Notes: generated by a model from the sequence alone, not told the origin. DNA of 5,600 bases from Candidatus Luteimonas excrementigallinarum (GCA_019115725.1 DXCY01000002.1:1-5600); one strand, 5' to 3'. Numbered from the stretch's first letter, positions 1-5,001 are shown. Program-made: numbers and translations.

Positions 1-931
1 CGGCCTGCGGCGCATGGCTGACGCCGGCGGCGAGGAAGAAACGCTCCCACGGGAAGCCCGGCGCCTGGGCGTCGAAATCACCCAGTGCCACCGGATTGTA
101 GGTCTTGTCGCGGTCACGGCTCTCGGCGCGGGTCCAGTGGGCCTCGGCGATGCGGGTTTCCATCTGCATGATGGCGTCCGCGGCTGCCTGCGGGTTGTCC
201 CAGCCGGCCAGTTCCAGCAGTTCGACGATGTAGGCCACGTAGCGCTCGCGCTGCGGCGCGAAGTTGTCGCGCAGGTACATCTCGCGATCGCCCAGGCCCA
301 GGCCGGACTGGCTCATGTACAGGGTGTAGTAATCGGGGTTCAGCTGGTCGTCGGAGACGCCTACGCTGAAGAAGCTGCGGGTGAAGCCGCCGTTCTGCGC
401 GCCCATCAGGTGCGCGATCTCTTCCTTGTCGGACACATTGCGGATCGCGTCCAGGTACGGCTGCAGCGGCTGGGCGCCCAGCGCCTCGATGGCCTGCTCG
501 TCCATGAACCCGTGGTACAGGGCGGCGATCTTGGCCGCGTCGCCGTCGGTCGCCGGATCACCCAGCTGGTAGCTTTCCACCAGCTTGTGCACGCGCGACT
601 CGGACAGGTCACGCAGGGCCAGGAAGGAGCCGTAGCTGGAGCGGTCGGAAGGAATTTCCGTGTTTTCCGCCCACTTGCCGCTCACGTAGGCGAAGAAGTC
701 CTCTCCCGGCGACACGCTGGTATCCATGCCATCGGTATCGATGCCCCAGGTGCCCATGCGCGGCGCGGCGATCGCCTGGGAGGCGTCGGCCGAACCCTGG
801 TCGGCAGCGTCCAGGAGCAGGCTTTGTACGTGGCAGGTATCGTCCAGGCAGGCGTGCGCATCATGTGCAGCAACCGGCGCGGCCAGCGACAGCGCCAGGG
901 TGGTGGCGGCAAACAGCAGGGTCTTCTTCAA
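1..931 (-). CDS. M13 family zinc metallopeptidase (neprilysin/PepO-like), exported, N-terminal part
   Basis: The N-terminal ~310 codons of a peptidase of the neprilysin family, which cleaves peptides in the periplasm or at the cell surface. The protein begins MKKTLLFAATTLALSLAAPVAA, a clear Sec signal peptide. The two cysteines at residues 28 and 33 lack a lipobox, so it is probably soluble rather than a lipoprotein. The family's N-terminal signature follows at about residues 74-103 (SPGEDFFAYVSGKWAENTEIP, then SSYGSF), and later come the M13-like stretches NPDYYTLYMSQSGLGLGDREMYL and AHWTRAESRDRDKTYNP. M13 proteins are usually about 670-720 residues, so the HExxH and ExxxD zinc motifs should lie beyond the left edge. 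The start is TTG at 931, supported by GGAGAA seven bases upstream; no better ATG exists in frame. It follows the PDZ gene on the same strand after a 110-bp gap with no clear terminator, so co-transcription is possible. The family call is firm; substrate is unknown. Confidence 0.93.
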   Translation of the reverse strand, partial: MKKTLLFAATTLALSLAAPVAAHDAHACLDDTCHVQSLLLDAADQGSADASQAIAAPRMGTWGIDTDGMDTSVSPGEDFFAYVSGKWAENTEIPSDRSSYGSFLALRDLSESRVHKLVESYQLGDPATDGDAAKIAALYHGFMDEQAIEALGAQPLQPYLDAIRNVSDKEEIAHLMGAQNGGFTRSFFSVGVSDDQLNPDYYTLYMSQSGLGLGDREMYLRDNFAPQRERYVAYIVELLELAGWDNPQAAADAIMQMETRIAEAHWTRAESRDRDKTYNPVALGDFDAQAPGFPWERFFLAAGVSHAPQA

Positions 932-1041
932 AGCGGATTCTCCGAGTGGATAACTGGACCGCCCCGCGGACCCCGCAGGACGGCAGCCGCCAAGAATACC
1001 CGCTGCCCCGCCCGGGAAACAGCGCGAGAAGCGCCGCCGGT

Positions 1042-1845
1042 TCAGCGGCAGGCCTCCTGCCGCGACTCCCACACCACCGGCCGCCACCAGTCATTGGCCC
1101 GGATACTGTCCGTATCCATCCGATCGGGCAGCAGCTCGGCCCCGATGGAATAACGGGTATCCGGCGCTACGTCGACCACCAGCGTTTTGTAGGCGCGGTG
1201 CCCCTCCCGATGCTGCATGCGCTCGATACGCAGCAGCTGCGCCTGGTTGATCCGGTGCCGGTCGATTTCCTCCCGCACCACCAGCACCTGGCGCCCCACC
1301 GGCAGTTCATGCCTGTTCTGCGGGGTCAGGGGCGTGCTGCGACCGTTGATCTGGGTGATTTCGGCCCGGAAGATGTTCCGGCTCACCCGCGGTGGCGCCC
1401 CCAACGTACTGACATAGCCGCAGCCCCGGGCTGCAGGCTGCACGGTCATGCCGGGGCCCTGGTCCGCTGCGCCCGACAGCGACATGCGCGCCCCATCACG
1501 CTCCAGTTCCACCTGGATTGCCCCGCCTGCCGCCAGCATTTCGCCGATCAGCGCGTTGGGCGCGAGCACGCCGGTCAACGGACGGCCGTTGATCGACAGC
1601 AGCCGGTCTCCCGCCTTCAATCCCATCCGTTCGCCCGCGCTTCCAGGCGATACCGCCAGCACCTGTACGCCTTGCTCCCCGGTCCGGCGGCCGTCCACCA
1701 CGATGCCCAGGTCGGCATGGGCAGTGGAGCCCACCGCGGGCACGGCAATGACCGCCGACGCCGGCAACGCCGGTGCGGCATGTCCGGGCGATGCGTACAG
1801 GGACGCCAGCACAGTGAGGAACATCGAGCCTGCAATGGTTTTCAT
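1042..1845 (-). CDS. Periplasmic PDZ-domain protein, third gene of the sigma/anti-sigma operon
   Basis: A 267-residue exported protein with one PDZ domain and no protease domain. It starts MKTIAGSMFLTVLASLYASPGHA, a signal peptide probably cut after GHA. The PDZ core is at about residues 45-120: LGIVVDG, then GVQVLAVSPGSAGERMGLKAGDRLLSINGRPL, the carboxylate-binding and ligand-groove pattern seen in DegP- and RseP-type PDZ domains. There is no GNSGG or HExxH, so it should bind rather than cut. The remaining ~145 residues are unassigned; segments such as LPVGRQVLVVREEI and YKTLVVDVAPDTRYSIGAEL suggest a beta-rich fold. Two cysteines (about 142 and 266) could form a disulfide. I chose the ATG at 1845 because AGGAG lies six bases upstream; the ATG two codons earlier (1851) abuts that AGGAG. 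The gene begins 9 bp after the membrane protein's stop codon, which is fused to this Shine-Dalgarno (TAGGAG), so translational coupling is likely. A role in sensing or relaying an envelope signal is inference. Confidence 0.85.
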   Translation of the reverse strand: MKTIAGSMFLTVLASLYASPGHAAPALPASAVIAVPAVGSTAHADLGIVVDGRRTGEQGVQVLAVSPGSAGERMGLKAGDRLLSINGRPLTGVLAPNALIGEMLAAGGAIQVELERDGARMSLSGAADQGPGMTVQPAARGCGYVSTLGAPPRVSRNIFRAEITQINGRSTPLTPQNRHELPVGRQVLVVREEIDRHRINQAQLLRIERMQHREGHRAYKTLVVDVAPDTRYSIGAELLPDRMDTDSIRANDWWRPVVWESRQEACR

Positions 1846-1854
1846 GGTCATCTC

Positions 1855-2277
1855 CTAGCCTTGTTGACCTGCTGTCTTTCCGGTCGCCGCGATGCTGGAC
1901 AACAGTTCCTTGCGCGCCTGCCACAGCGGCGCCACCTCGTCATCAGTCGCCTGGCGGTCGTAGGCCACCTGCAGAGCGCGGTCGATGGCCTGAACGGAGC
2001 GGTGGATATTTTCTTCCGCGGCAGCGGCTGGCGCGGCAGCCGGCGCGGCTTCGGCGACGCGCGCGGGAGGCGCTGCCTGGTGCCCCGGCAGGACGCTGGC
2101 CTGGAACAGCACCAAGGCCAGCACCCCCACCGCCCCGGCGCAGGACGCGGCCACGCCAAGACGGGCGGCCATCCGCCGTCGCCGGGCCGCTTCCACCCGC
2201 TGCCACAGTCCGTCGGGCAGGGGCGGCGCTTGCAGCCCTGCCAGATACGCCTTCACCTGCCGGCCGCTGTCATCCAT
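1855..2277 (-). CDS. Small single-pass membrane protein, probable anti-sigma factor
   Basis: A 140-residue protein with a short basic cytoplasmic N-terminus (MDDSGRQVKAYLAGLQAPPLPDG, then AARRRR at about 31-35), one transmembrane helix at about residues 39-62 (AGAVGVLALVLFQASVL), and an Ala/Pro-rich linker leading to a helical, charged C-terminus (HRSVQAIDRALQVAYDRQATDDEVAPLW) expected in the periplasm. Genes directly after an ECF sigma factor commonly encode its membrane anti-sigma factor, and the topology (positive-inside, N-in) fits. I see no HxxxCxxC zinc anti-sigma motif, and the cytoplasmic part of about 39 residues is short for sigma binding, so this may be an atypical anti-sigma or a structural partner. 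The ATG at 2277 overlaps the sigma stop (TGATG) by one base; a GTG one codon earlier is also possible. GAGG sits 10 bases upstream. The function is inferred from position and topology, not from a recognised domain. Confidence 0.75.
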   Translation of the reverse strand: MDDSGRQVKAYLAGLQAPPLPDGLWQRVEAARRRRMAARLGVAASCAGAVGVLALVLFQASVLPGHQAAPPARVAEAAPAAAPAAAAEENIHRSVQAIDRALQVAYDRQATDDEVAPLWQARKELLSSIAATGKTAGQQG

Positions 2278-2816
2278 CACTCATCCACCTCGATCATGTC
2301 CCGCATCCGCGCCAGAGTCCGGGCGACAATTGATTTCGACCAGCTTTCGCTGCGCCCGAAGCGGCTGGCCAGCTCGCGGTGGGTCCAGCCTTCCACCACC
2401 TGCAGCCACACTACGGTACGGACCAGCGGGGGAAAGCGTTGCAGCAATCCCAGCGAGGCATCGTCCGCCGCATCGCCGGTGTCCGTTTCCGGCGCCACGG
2501 CACGCACTTCGTCCAGCGCCACGAAACGCCGCTCCCGCCGCAGCCGATCGATGGCCGCGTTGGCCGCCACCCGCTTCAGCCAGGGCCGCAACGGCCGGTC
2601 CGGCGCCATCCGGTCCATGAACCGGAGCAGCTGCATGAAGGTGTCCTGGGTGACATCTTCCGCCGCCGCCGCGCTCCCGGTCAGCCGCAGCGCCAGCGCA
2701 TGGATGGCCGCGGCATGGCGGTGATACAGGGTTTCAAAAGCCCGGCGATCGCCCCAGCGCGCGCGGCGCACCAGGCGTGCTTCCTCGGCAATATCCACAC
2801 GCTGCGAGTCGTCCAT
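2277..2816 (-). CDS. ECF (sigma-70 group 4, RpoE-like) RNA polymerase sigma factor
   Basis: A 179-residue extracytoplasmic-function sigma factor that would direct RNA polymerase to a small stress regulon. Region 2 spans about residues 24-94: RRAFETLYHRHAAAIHALALRLTGSAAAAEDVTQDTF carries the core-binding and DxxQDTF-type signature, and RPWLKRVAANAAIDRLRRER gives the -10 recognition helix and the typical NxxxDxxR pattern. An acidic linker (residues 102-120) leads to region 4 at about 124-175, with a helix-turn-helix in VVEGWTHRELASRFGRSESWSKSIVARTLARM, where GRSESWSKSIVARTLARM corresponds to the usual G(R)SxxxVKSRLxRAR recognition helix. The start ATG at 2816 gives the family's normal length; its Shine-Dalgarno is poor. 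An open frame runs further upstream, but that part (rich in Arg/Ser, with no sigma features) is not convincing. The stop overlaps the next gene's start. Regulation is presumably through the neighbouring membrane protein; the signal is unknown. Confidence 0.93.
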   Translation of the reverse strand: MDDSQRVDIAEEARLVRRARWGDRRAFETLYHRHAAAIHALALRLTGSAAAAEDVTQDTFMQLLRFMDRMAPDRPLRPWLKRVAANAAIDRLRRERRFVALDEVRAVAPETDTGDAADDASLGLLQRFPPLVRTVVWLQVVEGWTHRELASRFGRSESWSKSIVARTLARMRDMIEVDE

Positions 2817-2954
2817 GGCTGGGGGTACGGCGGGCGACGGTTGATCGTTGCATGCCCGCCTGCCCGGCGCACGGCCTCCGGCGGGACGAACAGCGGAAGA
2901 TACGCGCGTGTTCGAGGCATTTTGCCGCAGGATCAAACATATTCTGGCGAAAAA

Positions 2955-2963
2955 TGCTACAAT
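2955..2963 (+). promoter_or_regulatory. Extended -10 promoter (TGCTACAAT) upstream of the Lys-rich gene
   Basis: TACAAT at 2958-2963 differs from the sigma-70 consensus TATAAT at one position and is preceded by TGC, making an extended -10 element. No good -35 hexamer is present at 17 bp, which is tolerated with an extended -10. It lies in the most AT-rich stretch of the area, and transcription would begin near 2970. The same GCTACAAT octamer recurs before the small lysine-rich gene at 5112. Confidence 0.55.
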
Positions 2964-3009
2964 AACGGGCTGGATTCGGCGGGAAGGATTCCCCGTCCAG
3001 TCACGCCCC

Positions 3010-3036
3010 GTCGTCCGGTGGGTTTTCCCGGACGGC
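3010..3036 (+). promoter_or_regulatory. Leader hairpin 1 (stem CGTCCGG/CCGGACG)
   Basis: CGTCCGG at 3012-3018 and CCGGACG at 3028-3034 form a perfect 7-bp stem with a 9-base loop (TGGGTTTTC). It extends outward by one T-G wobble and one G-C pair to 9 bp. An alternative small hairpin GGG-TTTT-CCC within the same segment competes with it. There is no T-tract after the stem, so it is not a standard terminator. Its role in the leader is unknown. Confidence 0.5.
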
Positions 3037-3123
3037 TGACCAGCATCACCGGCCCCGCTGCCGCACCCCTGCGATAGCGGAACGCTGCGCACGCAACGCG
3101 CATGGCGCCAGCCGGCCTTCACC

Positions 3124-3146
3124 GAATCATGCGTTCGCGCATGTTC
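3124..3146 (+). promoter_or_regulatory. TTCG-loop hairpin just upstream of the Shine-Dalgarno
   Basis: CATGCG (3128-3133) and CGCATG (3138-3143) enclose a TTCG tetraloop. The stem lengthens by GAA/TTC (3124-3126 with 3144-3146) around a single bulged T at 3127, giving 9 pairs. It ends four bases before the AGGAGA at 3151-3156, so in RNA it would stand immediately 5' of the ribosome site of the Lys/Arg-rich gene. It could affect ribosome access or protect the transcript; this is inference. Confidence 0.55.
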
Positions 3147-3160
3147 CGACAGGAGACGCA

Positions 3161-3427
3161 ATGTCCACAAATGCCAAGCCCCAGACCCGCCAGCCCGCCG
3201 CCGCCCGCAGCCGTTCGCGCAGCTCTGCCAAGAAGAATGATCGTGGGACATCGCTGACCAGCGAGAGCATCGCCGCCGACCTCGCCGCCTTCCGCAAGGG
3301 CGGGGGCAAGATCGAGGTCCTGGGCACCACCACCCAGTTCAAGAACACCAGCCCGATGCGCTCCGCCTCCAAGACCGCGCGTACCACCACCAAGAAGGCG
3401 ACCAAGGCCGCCAAGAAGCGGGCCTGA
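3161..3427 (+). CDS. Small Lys/Arg-rich basic protein with a conserved-looking central helix
   Basis: An 88-residue protein I cannot assign to a named family. It has three parts. Residues 1-28 are basic and Ser/Arg-rich (AAARSRSRSSAKK). Residues 29-60 look folded: RGTSLTSESIAADLAAFRKGGGKIEVLGT, an amphipathic helix followed by a GGGKIEVL turn-strand of the kind seen in several small proteobacterial proteins. Residues 66-88 form a histone H1-like tail (KTARTTTKKATKAAKKRA). The strong positive charge suggests nucleic-acid or ribosome contact, but no DNA-binding motif is visible. The ATG at 3161 has AGGAG five bases upstream. It has its own promoter near 2958 and a long structured leader, suggesting post-transcriptional control. 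The stop is one base from the stop of the convergent HMA-like gene. Existence is well supported by ribosome site and codon pattern; function is unknown. Confidence 0.85.
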   Translation: MSTNAKPQTRQPAAARSRSRSSAKKNDRGTSLTSESIAADLAAFRKGGGKIEVLGTTTQFKNTSPMRSASKTARTTTKKATKAAKKRA

Positions 3428-3428
3428 G

Positions 3429-3668
3429 TCAGCCTCCGCAGCCTCCGCAACAGACGGAAGGCTGCTGGATGACACGACCGGGCCGCAGCGGCCAGCCGGC
3501 CCGGTTCAATACTTCCACCAGCTGCGCCGCCTCGATCCAGGTCGCCACGCGCAGCACCTCACCGGACGTATCCATGTCCACCATCGCCGCCGGATCCAGA
3601 TCCTGCAGCGCTGCCTCGATCAGGTCCATCCCGGGCATGGCCGGGTCACGGGTGATATGGAATTCCAT
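3429..3668 (-). CDS. Small HMA-like (ferredoxin-fold) protein lacking CxxC, with a C-terminal CCGGCGG tail
   Basis: A 79-residue cytoplasmic protein. Its predicted order, strand (MEFHI), loop, helix (MDLIEAALQDLD), strand (AAMVDMD), strand (GEVLRV), helix (WIEAAQLVEVLNRAGWPL), follows the beta-alpha-beta-beta-alpha plan of heavy-metal-associated domains, and the second half resembles CopZ-type sequences (…VDVDLASGxVxV…AALVxALExAGY). The usual metal loop GMTCxxC is replaced by DPAMPGMD, with no cysteine. Cysteines occur only at the C-terminus (73, 74 and 77, SVCCGGCGG), where a metal or thiol site may have moved. The start ATG at 3668 has GAGG nearby; a longer frame exists upstream but runs through the promoter region and into the divergent gene. 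A perfect FNR/CRP-type dyad 88 bp upstream would suit a promoter for this gene. A metal or sulfur/redox role is plausible, not shown; the fold call rests on pattern alone. Confidence 0.75.
   Translation of the reverse strand: MEFHITRDPAMPGMDLIEAALQDLDPAAMVDMDTSGEVLRVATWIEAAQLVEVLNRAGWPLRPGRVIQQPSVCCGGCGG
3431..3448 (-). repeat. Tandem 9-bp repeat encoding the CGG-CGG tail
   Basis: AGCCTCCGC occurs twice in direct succession (3431-3439 and 3440-3448). Read on the minus strand it encodes Cys-Gly-Gly twice, the last six residues of the HMA-like protein. The cysteine tail therefore looks as if it grew by duplication of a 9-bp unit. Confidence 0.8.
3438..3465. terminator. Strong stem-loop at the convergent gene ends, possible bidirectional terminator
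   Basis: GCAGCCTCCG (3438-3447) and CGGAAGGCTGC (3455-3465) pair over 10 bp with one bulged A and a 7-base loop. The stem starts 11 bases after the stop of the Lys/Arg-rich gene and lies inside the last codons of the convergent HMA-like gene. Neither side carries a T-tract, so intrinsic termination is uncertain, but it is the only candidate between the two transcripts. Confidence 0.35.
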
Positions 3669-3755
3669 GGGGCCCTCGCTGTTGTCCGCTCCGCGGCAGC
3701 CCTCTCCGGGTGCCGCATCGAGCCCCCATCCTCGCGCCACGGCCCCGTCGCTGCC

Positions 3756-3769
3756 CTGACCTGGGTCAA
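3756..3769. promoter_or_regulatory. FNR/CRP-family (FixK/DNR-like) dyad CTGACCTGGGTCAA
   Basis: The arms TGACC and GGTCA form a perfect inverted repeat with a two-base centre, matching the FixK/DNR-type pattern TTGAY-N4-RTCAA at all but the first base. The centre is 3762.5. For the leftward HMA-like gene, a site centred 41.5 bp upstream of the transcription start would put the start near 3721 and the -10 near 3728-3733, where the minus strand reads GAGGAT (three of six consensus bases). The leader would then be about 53 nt. The match is seen in the sequence; the promoter geometry is inference. Confidence 0.5.
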
Positions 3770-3788
3770 CCAGCCCCCTGCCCGCCAC

Positions 3789-3802
3789 CTGATCCAGATC
3801 AG
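3789..3802. promoter_or_regulatory. FNR/CRP-family (FNR/ANR/DNR-like) dyad CTGATCCAGATCAG
   Basis: CTGATC and GATCAG are a perfect inverted repeat around CA. The core TGAT-N4-ATCA equals the FNR/ANR consensus TTGAT-N4-ATCAA except for the outermost base on each side. The centre is 3795.5. With class II spacing (-41.5) the start would be 3837, and the hexamer seven bases before it, CACACT at 3825-3830, keeps three of six -10 bases. This would drive the DUF6522 gene with a leader of about 22 nt. Oxygen- or NO-dependent control is the usual role of such sites. Confidence 0.6.
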
Positions 3803-3858
3803 AGCCGGCGCGCCCAGGTGGCGGCACACTGGAACTCCTCCAGCAATCCCCCGGAGCA

Positions 3859-4077
3859 ATGTCCAATCCCGCGATTGAAATCAGTGGCGCCATGGTGGCG
3901 GGTGAACTCGGCCTTGAGGTGGACGAGTTCCGCCAGCTCATGGACGTACGCAAGATCAAGGTGCTGTGCGAGCGCGGCACCGGCGAAGACGAAGGGCTCT
4001 ACCGCGCCACGTTCTACCACGGCGACCGGCGGGCGCGTTTCATCGTTGATCGCCACGGCCGCCCGGTCGGCGGCTGA
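3859..4077 (+). CDS. DUF6522-type small protein of unknown function
   Basis: A 72-residue cytoplasmic protein that I recognise, from memory, as resembling the uncharacterised DUF6522 family. Typical features are an N-terminal strand and helix (AIEISGAMVAGELGLEVDEFRQLMDVRKI), the motif LCERGTGEDEG at residues 36-46, and a C-terminal beta part RATFYHGDRRARFIVDRHGRPVGG at 49-72 with the FYHG signature. The single cysteine (37) in CERG is a candidate functional residue. The start ATG at 3859 has GGAG only two bases upstream, a tighter spacing than normal, so initiation may be weak or the leader unusual. It is divergent from the HMA-like gene and preceded by an FNR-type dyad, so expression under oxygen limitation or nitrosative conditions is likely by inference. 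Its stop lies 24 bp from the convergent acyltransferase stop with no clear terminator. Biochemical role unknown. Confidence 0.8.
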   Translation: MSNPAIEISGAMVAGELGLEVDEFRQLMDVRKIKVLCERGTGEDEGLYRATFYHGDRRARFIVDRHGRPVGG

Positions 4078-4101
4078 GCGCACGGCCTTCCCGCCCGTCT
4101 G

Positions 4102-5001
4102 TCACTGTGCCTGGCGGTCCGCCAGCAGGCGCTCCATGTCGGCGTCTTTTTCCTGCCACAGGCCATTGAGCCACTGCTGGAAACGGGCGCGGAATTCACG
4201 ATCCTGCTGGTAGTTTCCGGCCGTCAGGGCCGCGGGGATCGGCCGTTCCCGGACCAGCACGCGTACCTCCGGCACCCTGCCGGCCATCAGATCGACCATC
4301 GTCGGCCGCCCGGCCGGATAGGCGATGGAAATATCCAGGATCGCGTGCAGCCCGTCGCCCATCGCATCGATCACGAATGCCACCCCGCCCGACCTCGGCT
4401 TCAGCAGATGCCGGTACGGAGCCTCCTGCCGCGCGTGTTTTTCCGGGGTGAAGCGCGTGCCTTCGACGAAATTCATCATCGCCACCGGGATATCGCGGAA
4501 CTTGGCGCAGGCGACCCGCACCGCCTCGGTATCACGCCTTGCCAGTTCCGGATTGCGCGCCACCTGGCGATGGGTGTAGCGGCCCATGAACGGGAAATCC
4601 AGCGCCCACCAGGCGAGCCCCAGCACCGGCACCCAGAACAGCTGCCGCTTGAGGAAGAAGCGCAGGAACGGGATGCGCCGGTTGAACACCTTCTGCAGCA
4701 CCAGGATGTCCACCCAGCTCTGGTGATTGGCCAGCACCAGATAGTGGCCATCGGCCTTGAGCCCCGGCGGAAGCTGCACCTGGAAGCGGGTGGGCGTGAA
4801 CCAGCCCAGCATGAGGTTGTTGACCCCGATCCAGCTCTCGGCCAGCCCGGCCAGCGCCCAGTTGCACATCCGCTTCAGGCCCTTGCCCGGAAGTACGGCC
4901 TTCAGCAGGGCCACTGCGAACAGCGGCAGCGCGTGCAGCAGGGTATTGAGAACAACTGCCGACAGCACCAGGGCCACCCGCAGCCAAATGAGCAATGACA
5001 C
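4102..5001 (-). CDS. YihG-like 1-acyl-glycerophosphate acyltransferase family protein (PlsC domain)
   Basis: An inner-membrane acyltransferase resembling Escherichia coli YihG, a PlsC-family enzyme that acylates lysophospholipid. With the start used here it has 299 residues. An N-terminal hydrophobic segment (WLRVALVLSAVVLNTLLHALPLFAVALL) anchors it. The catalytic motif is NHQSWVD at 92-98 (NHxxxxD), the second block is LDFPFMGRYT near 134, the substrate-binding block is FVEGTRFTPEKH at 178-189, and SGGVAF follows at 204. The C-terminal FQQWLNGLWQEKD closely matches YihG as I recall it. The GTG at 5001 is preceded by AGGGG at a 10-base gap; the frame stays open to a TTG at 5043 without a visible ribosome site, and a TTG at 4995 is also possible, so the start is uncertain by up to 16 codons. 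It is convergent with the DUF6522 gene and divergent from the small lysine-rich gene. Family call firm, exact acyl acceptor not known. Confidence 0.9.
   Translation of the reverse strand: MSLLIWLRVALVLSAVVLNTLLHALPLFAVALLKAVLPGKGLKRMCNWALAGLAESWIGVNNLMLGWFTPTRFQVQLPPGLKADGHYLVLANHQSWVDILVLQKVFNRRIPFLRFFLKRQLFWVPVLGLAWWALDFPFMGRYTHRQVARNPELARRDTEAVRVACAKFRDIPVAMMNFVEGTRFTPEKHARQEAPYRHLLKPRSGGVAFVIDAMGDGLHAILDISIAYPAGRPTMVDLMAGRVPEVRVLVRERPIPAALTAGNYQQDREFRARFQQWLNGLWQEKDADMERLLADRQAQ

Larger units (their letters stand above)
2817..3160. other. 344-bp intergenic region between the divergent sigma operon and the Lys-rich gene
   Basis: No convincing gene is present. The segment at 2905-2965 is notably AT-richer than its surroundings and contains the rightward extended -10 promoter described separately. 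From about 2970 to 3160 lies what would be a leader of some 190 nt for the Lys/Arg-rich protein, with at least three inverted repeats able to form RNA hairpins. Leftward signals for the sigma operon must also lie here; the only candidate I can point to is weak (TTTGCC at 2921-2926 and GATACG at 2899-2904 on the plus strand, read in reverse as GGCAAA-N16-CGTATC). Confidence 0.7.

Noticed and set aside
982..1007. Inverted repeat GGCAGC…GCTGCC between the PDZ and M13 genes as a terminator
   Set aside because: Only 6 bp with a 14-base loop and no T-tract on the transcribed side; too weak to call.
14..1153. Long plus-strand open frame (379 codons) opposite the M13 peptidase gene
   Set aside because: It mirrors the minus-strand M13 coding frame, which has a recognisable family signature, signal peptide and ribosome site. 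The plus-strand product has no recognisable features and spans a gene boundary.
865..2724. Very long plus-strand open frame (619 codons) opposite the PDZ, anti-sigma and sigma genes
   Set aside because: Long antisense frames are common in high-GC DNA. It crosses three well-supported genes and its composition (Arg, His, Pro, Gln-rich) is that of an antisense shadow.
2817..3251. N-terminal extension of the sigma factor to 324 residues
   Set aside because: The extra 145 residues show no sigma features, overlap the plus-strand promoter and the well-supported Lys/Arg-rich gene, and would make the protein far longer than ECF factors.
3657..3668. Perfect 12-bp palindrome ATGGAATTCCAT at the start codon of the HMA-like gene
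   Set aside because: It is explained by the codons Met-Glu-Phe-His; no second copy or regulator match is visible, so chance is likely.
3669..3980. N-terminal extension of the HMA-like protein to 183 residues
   Set aside because: It runs through the two FNR-type sites and into the DUF6522 coding region on the other strand; the fold is complete from the ATG at 3668.
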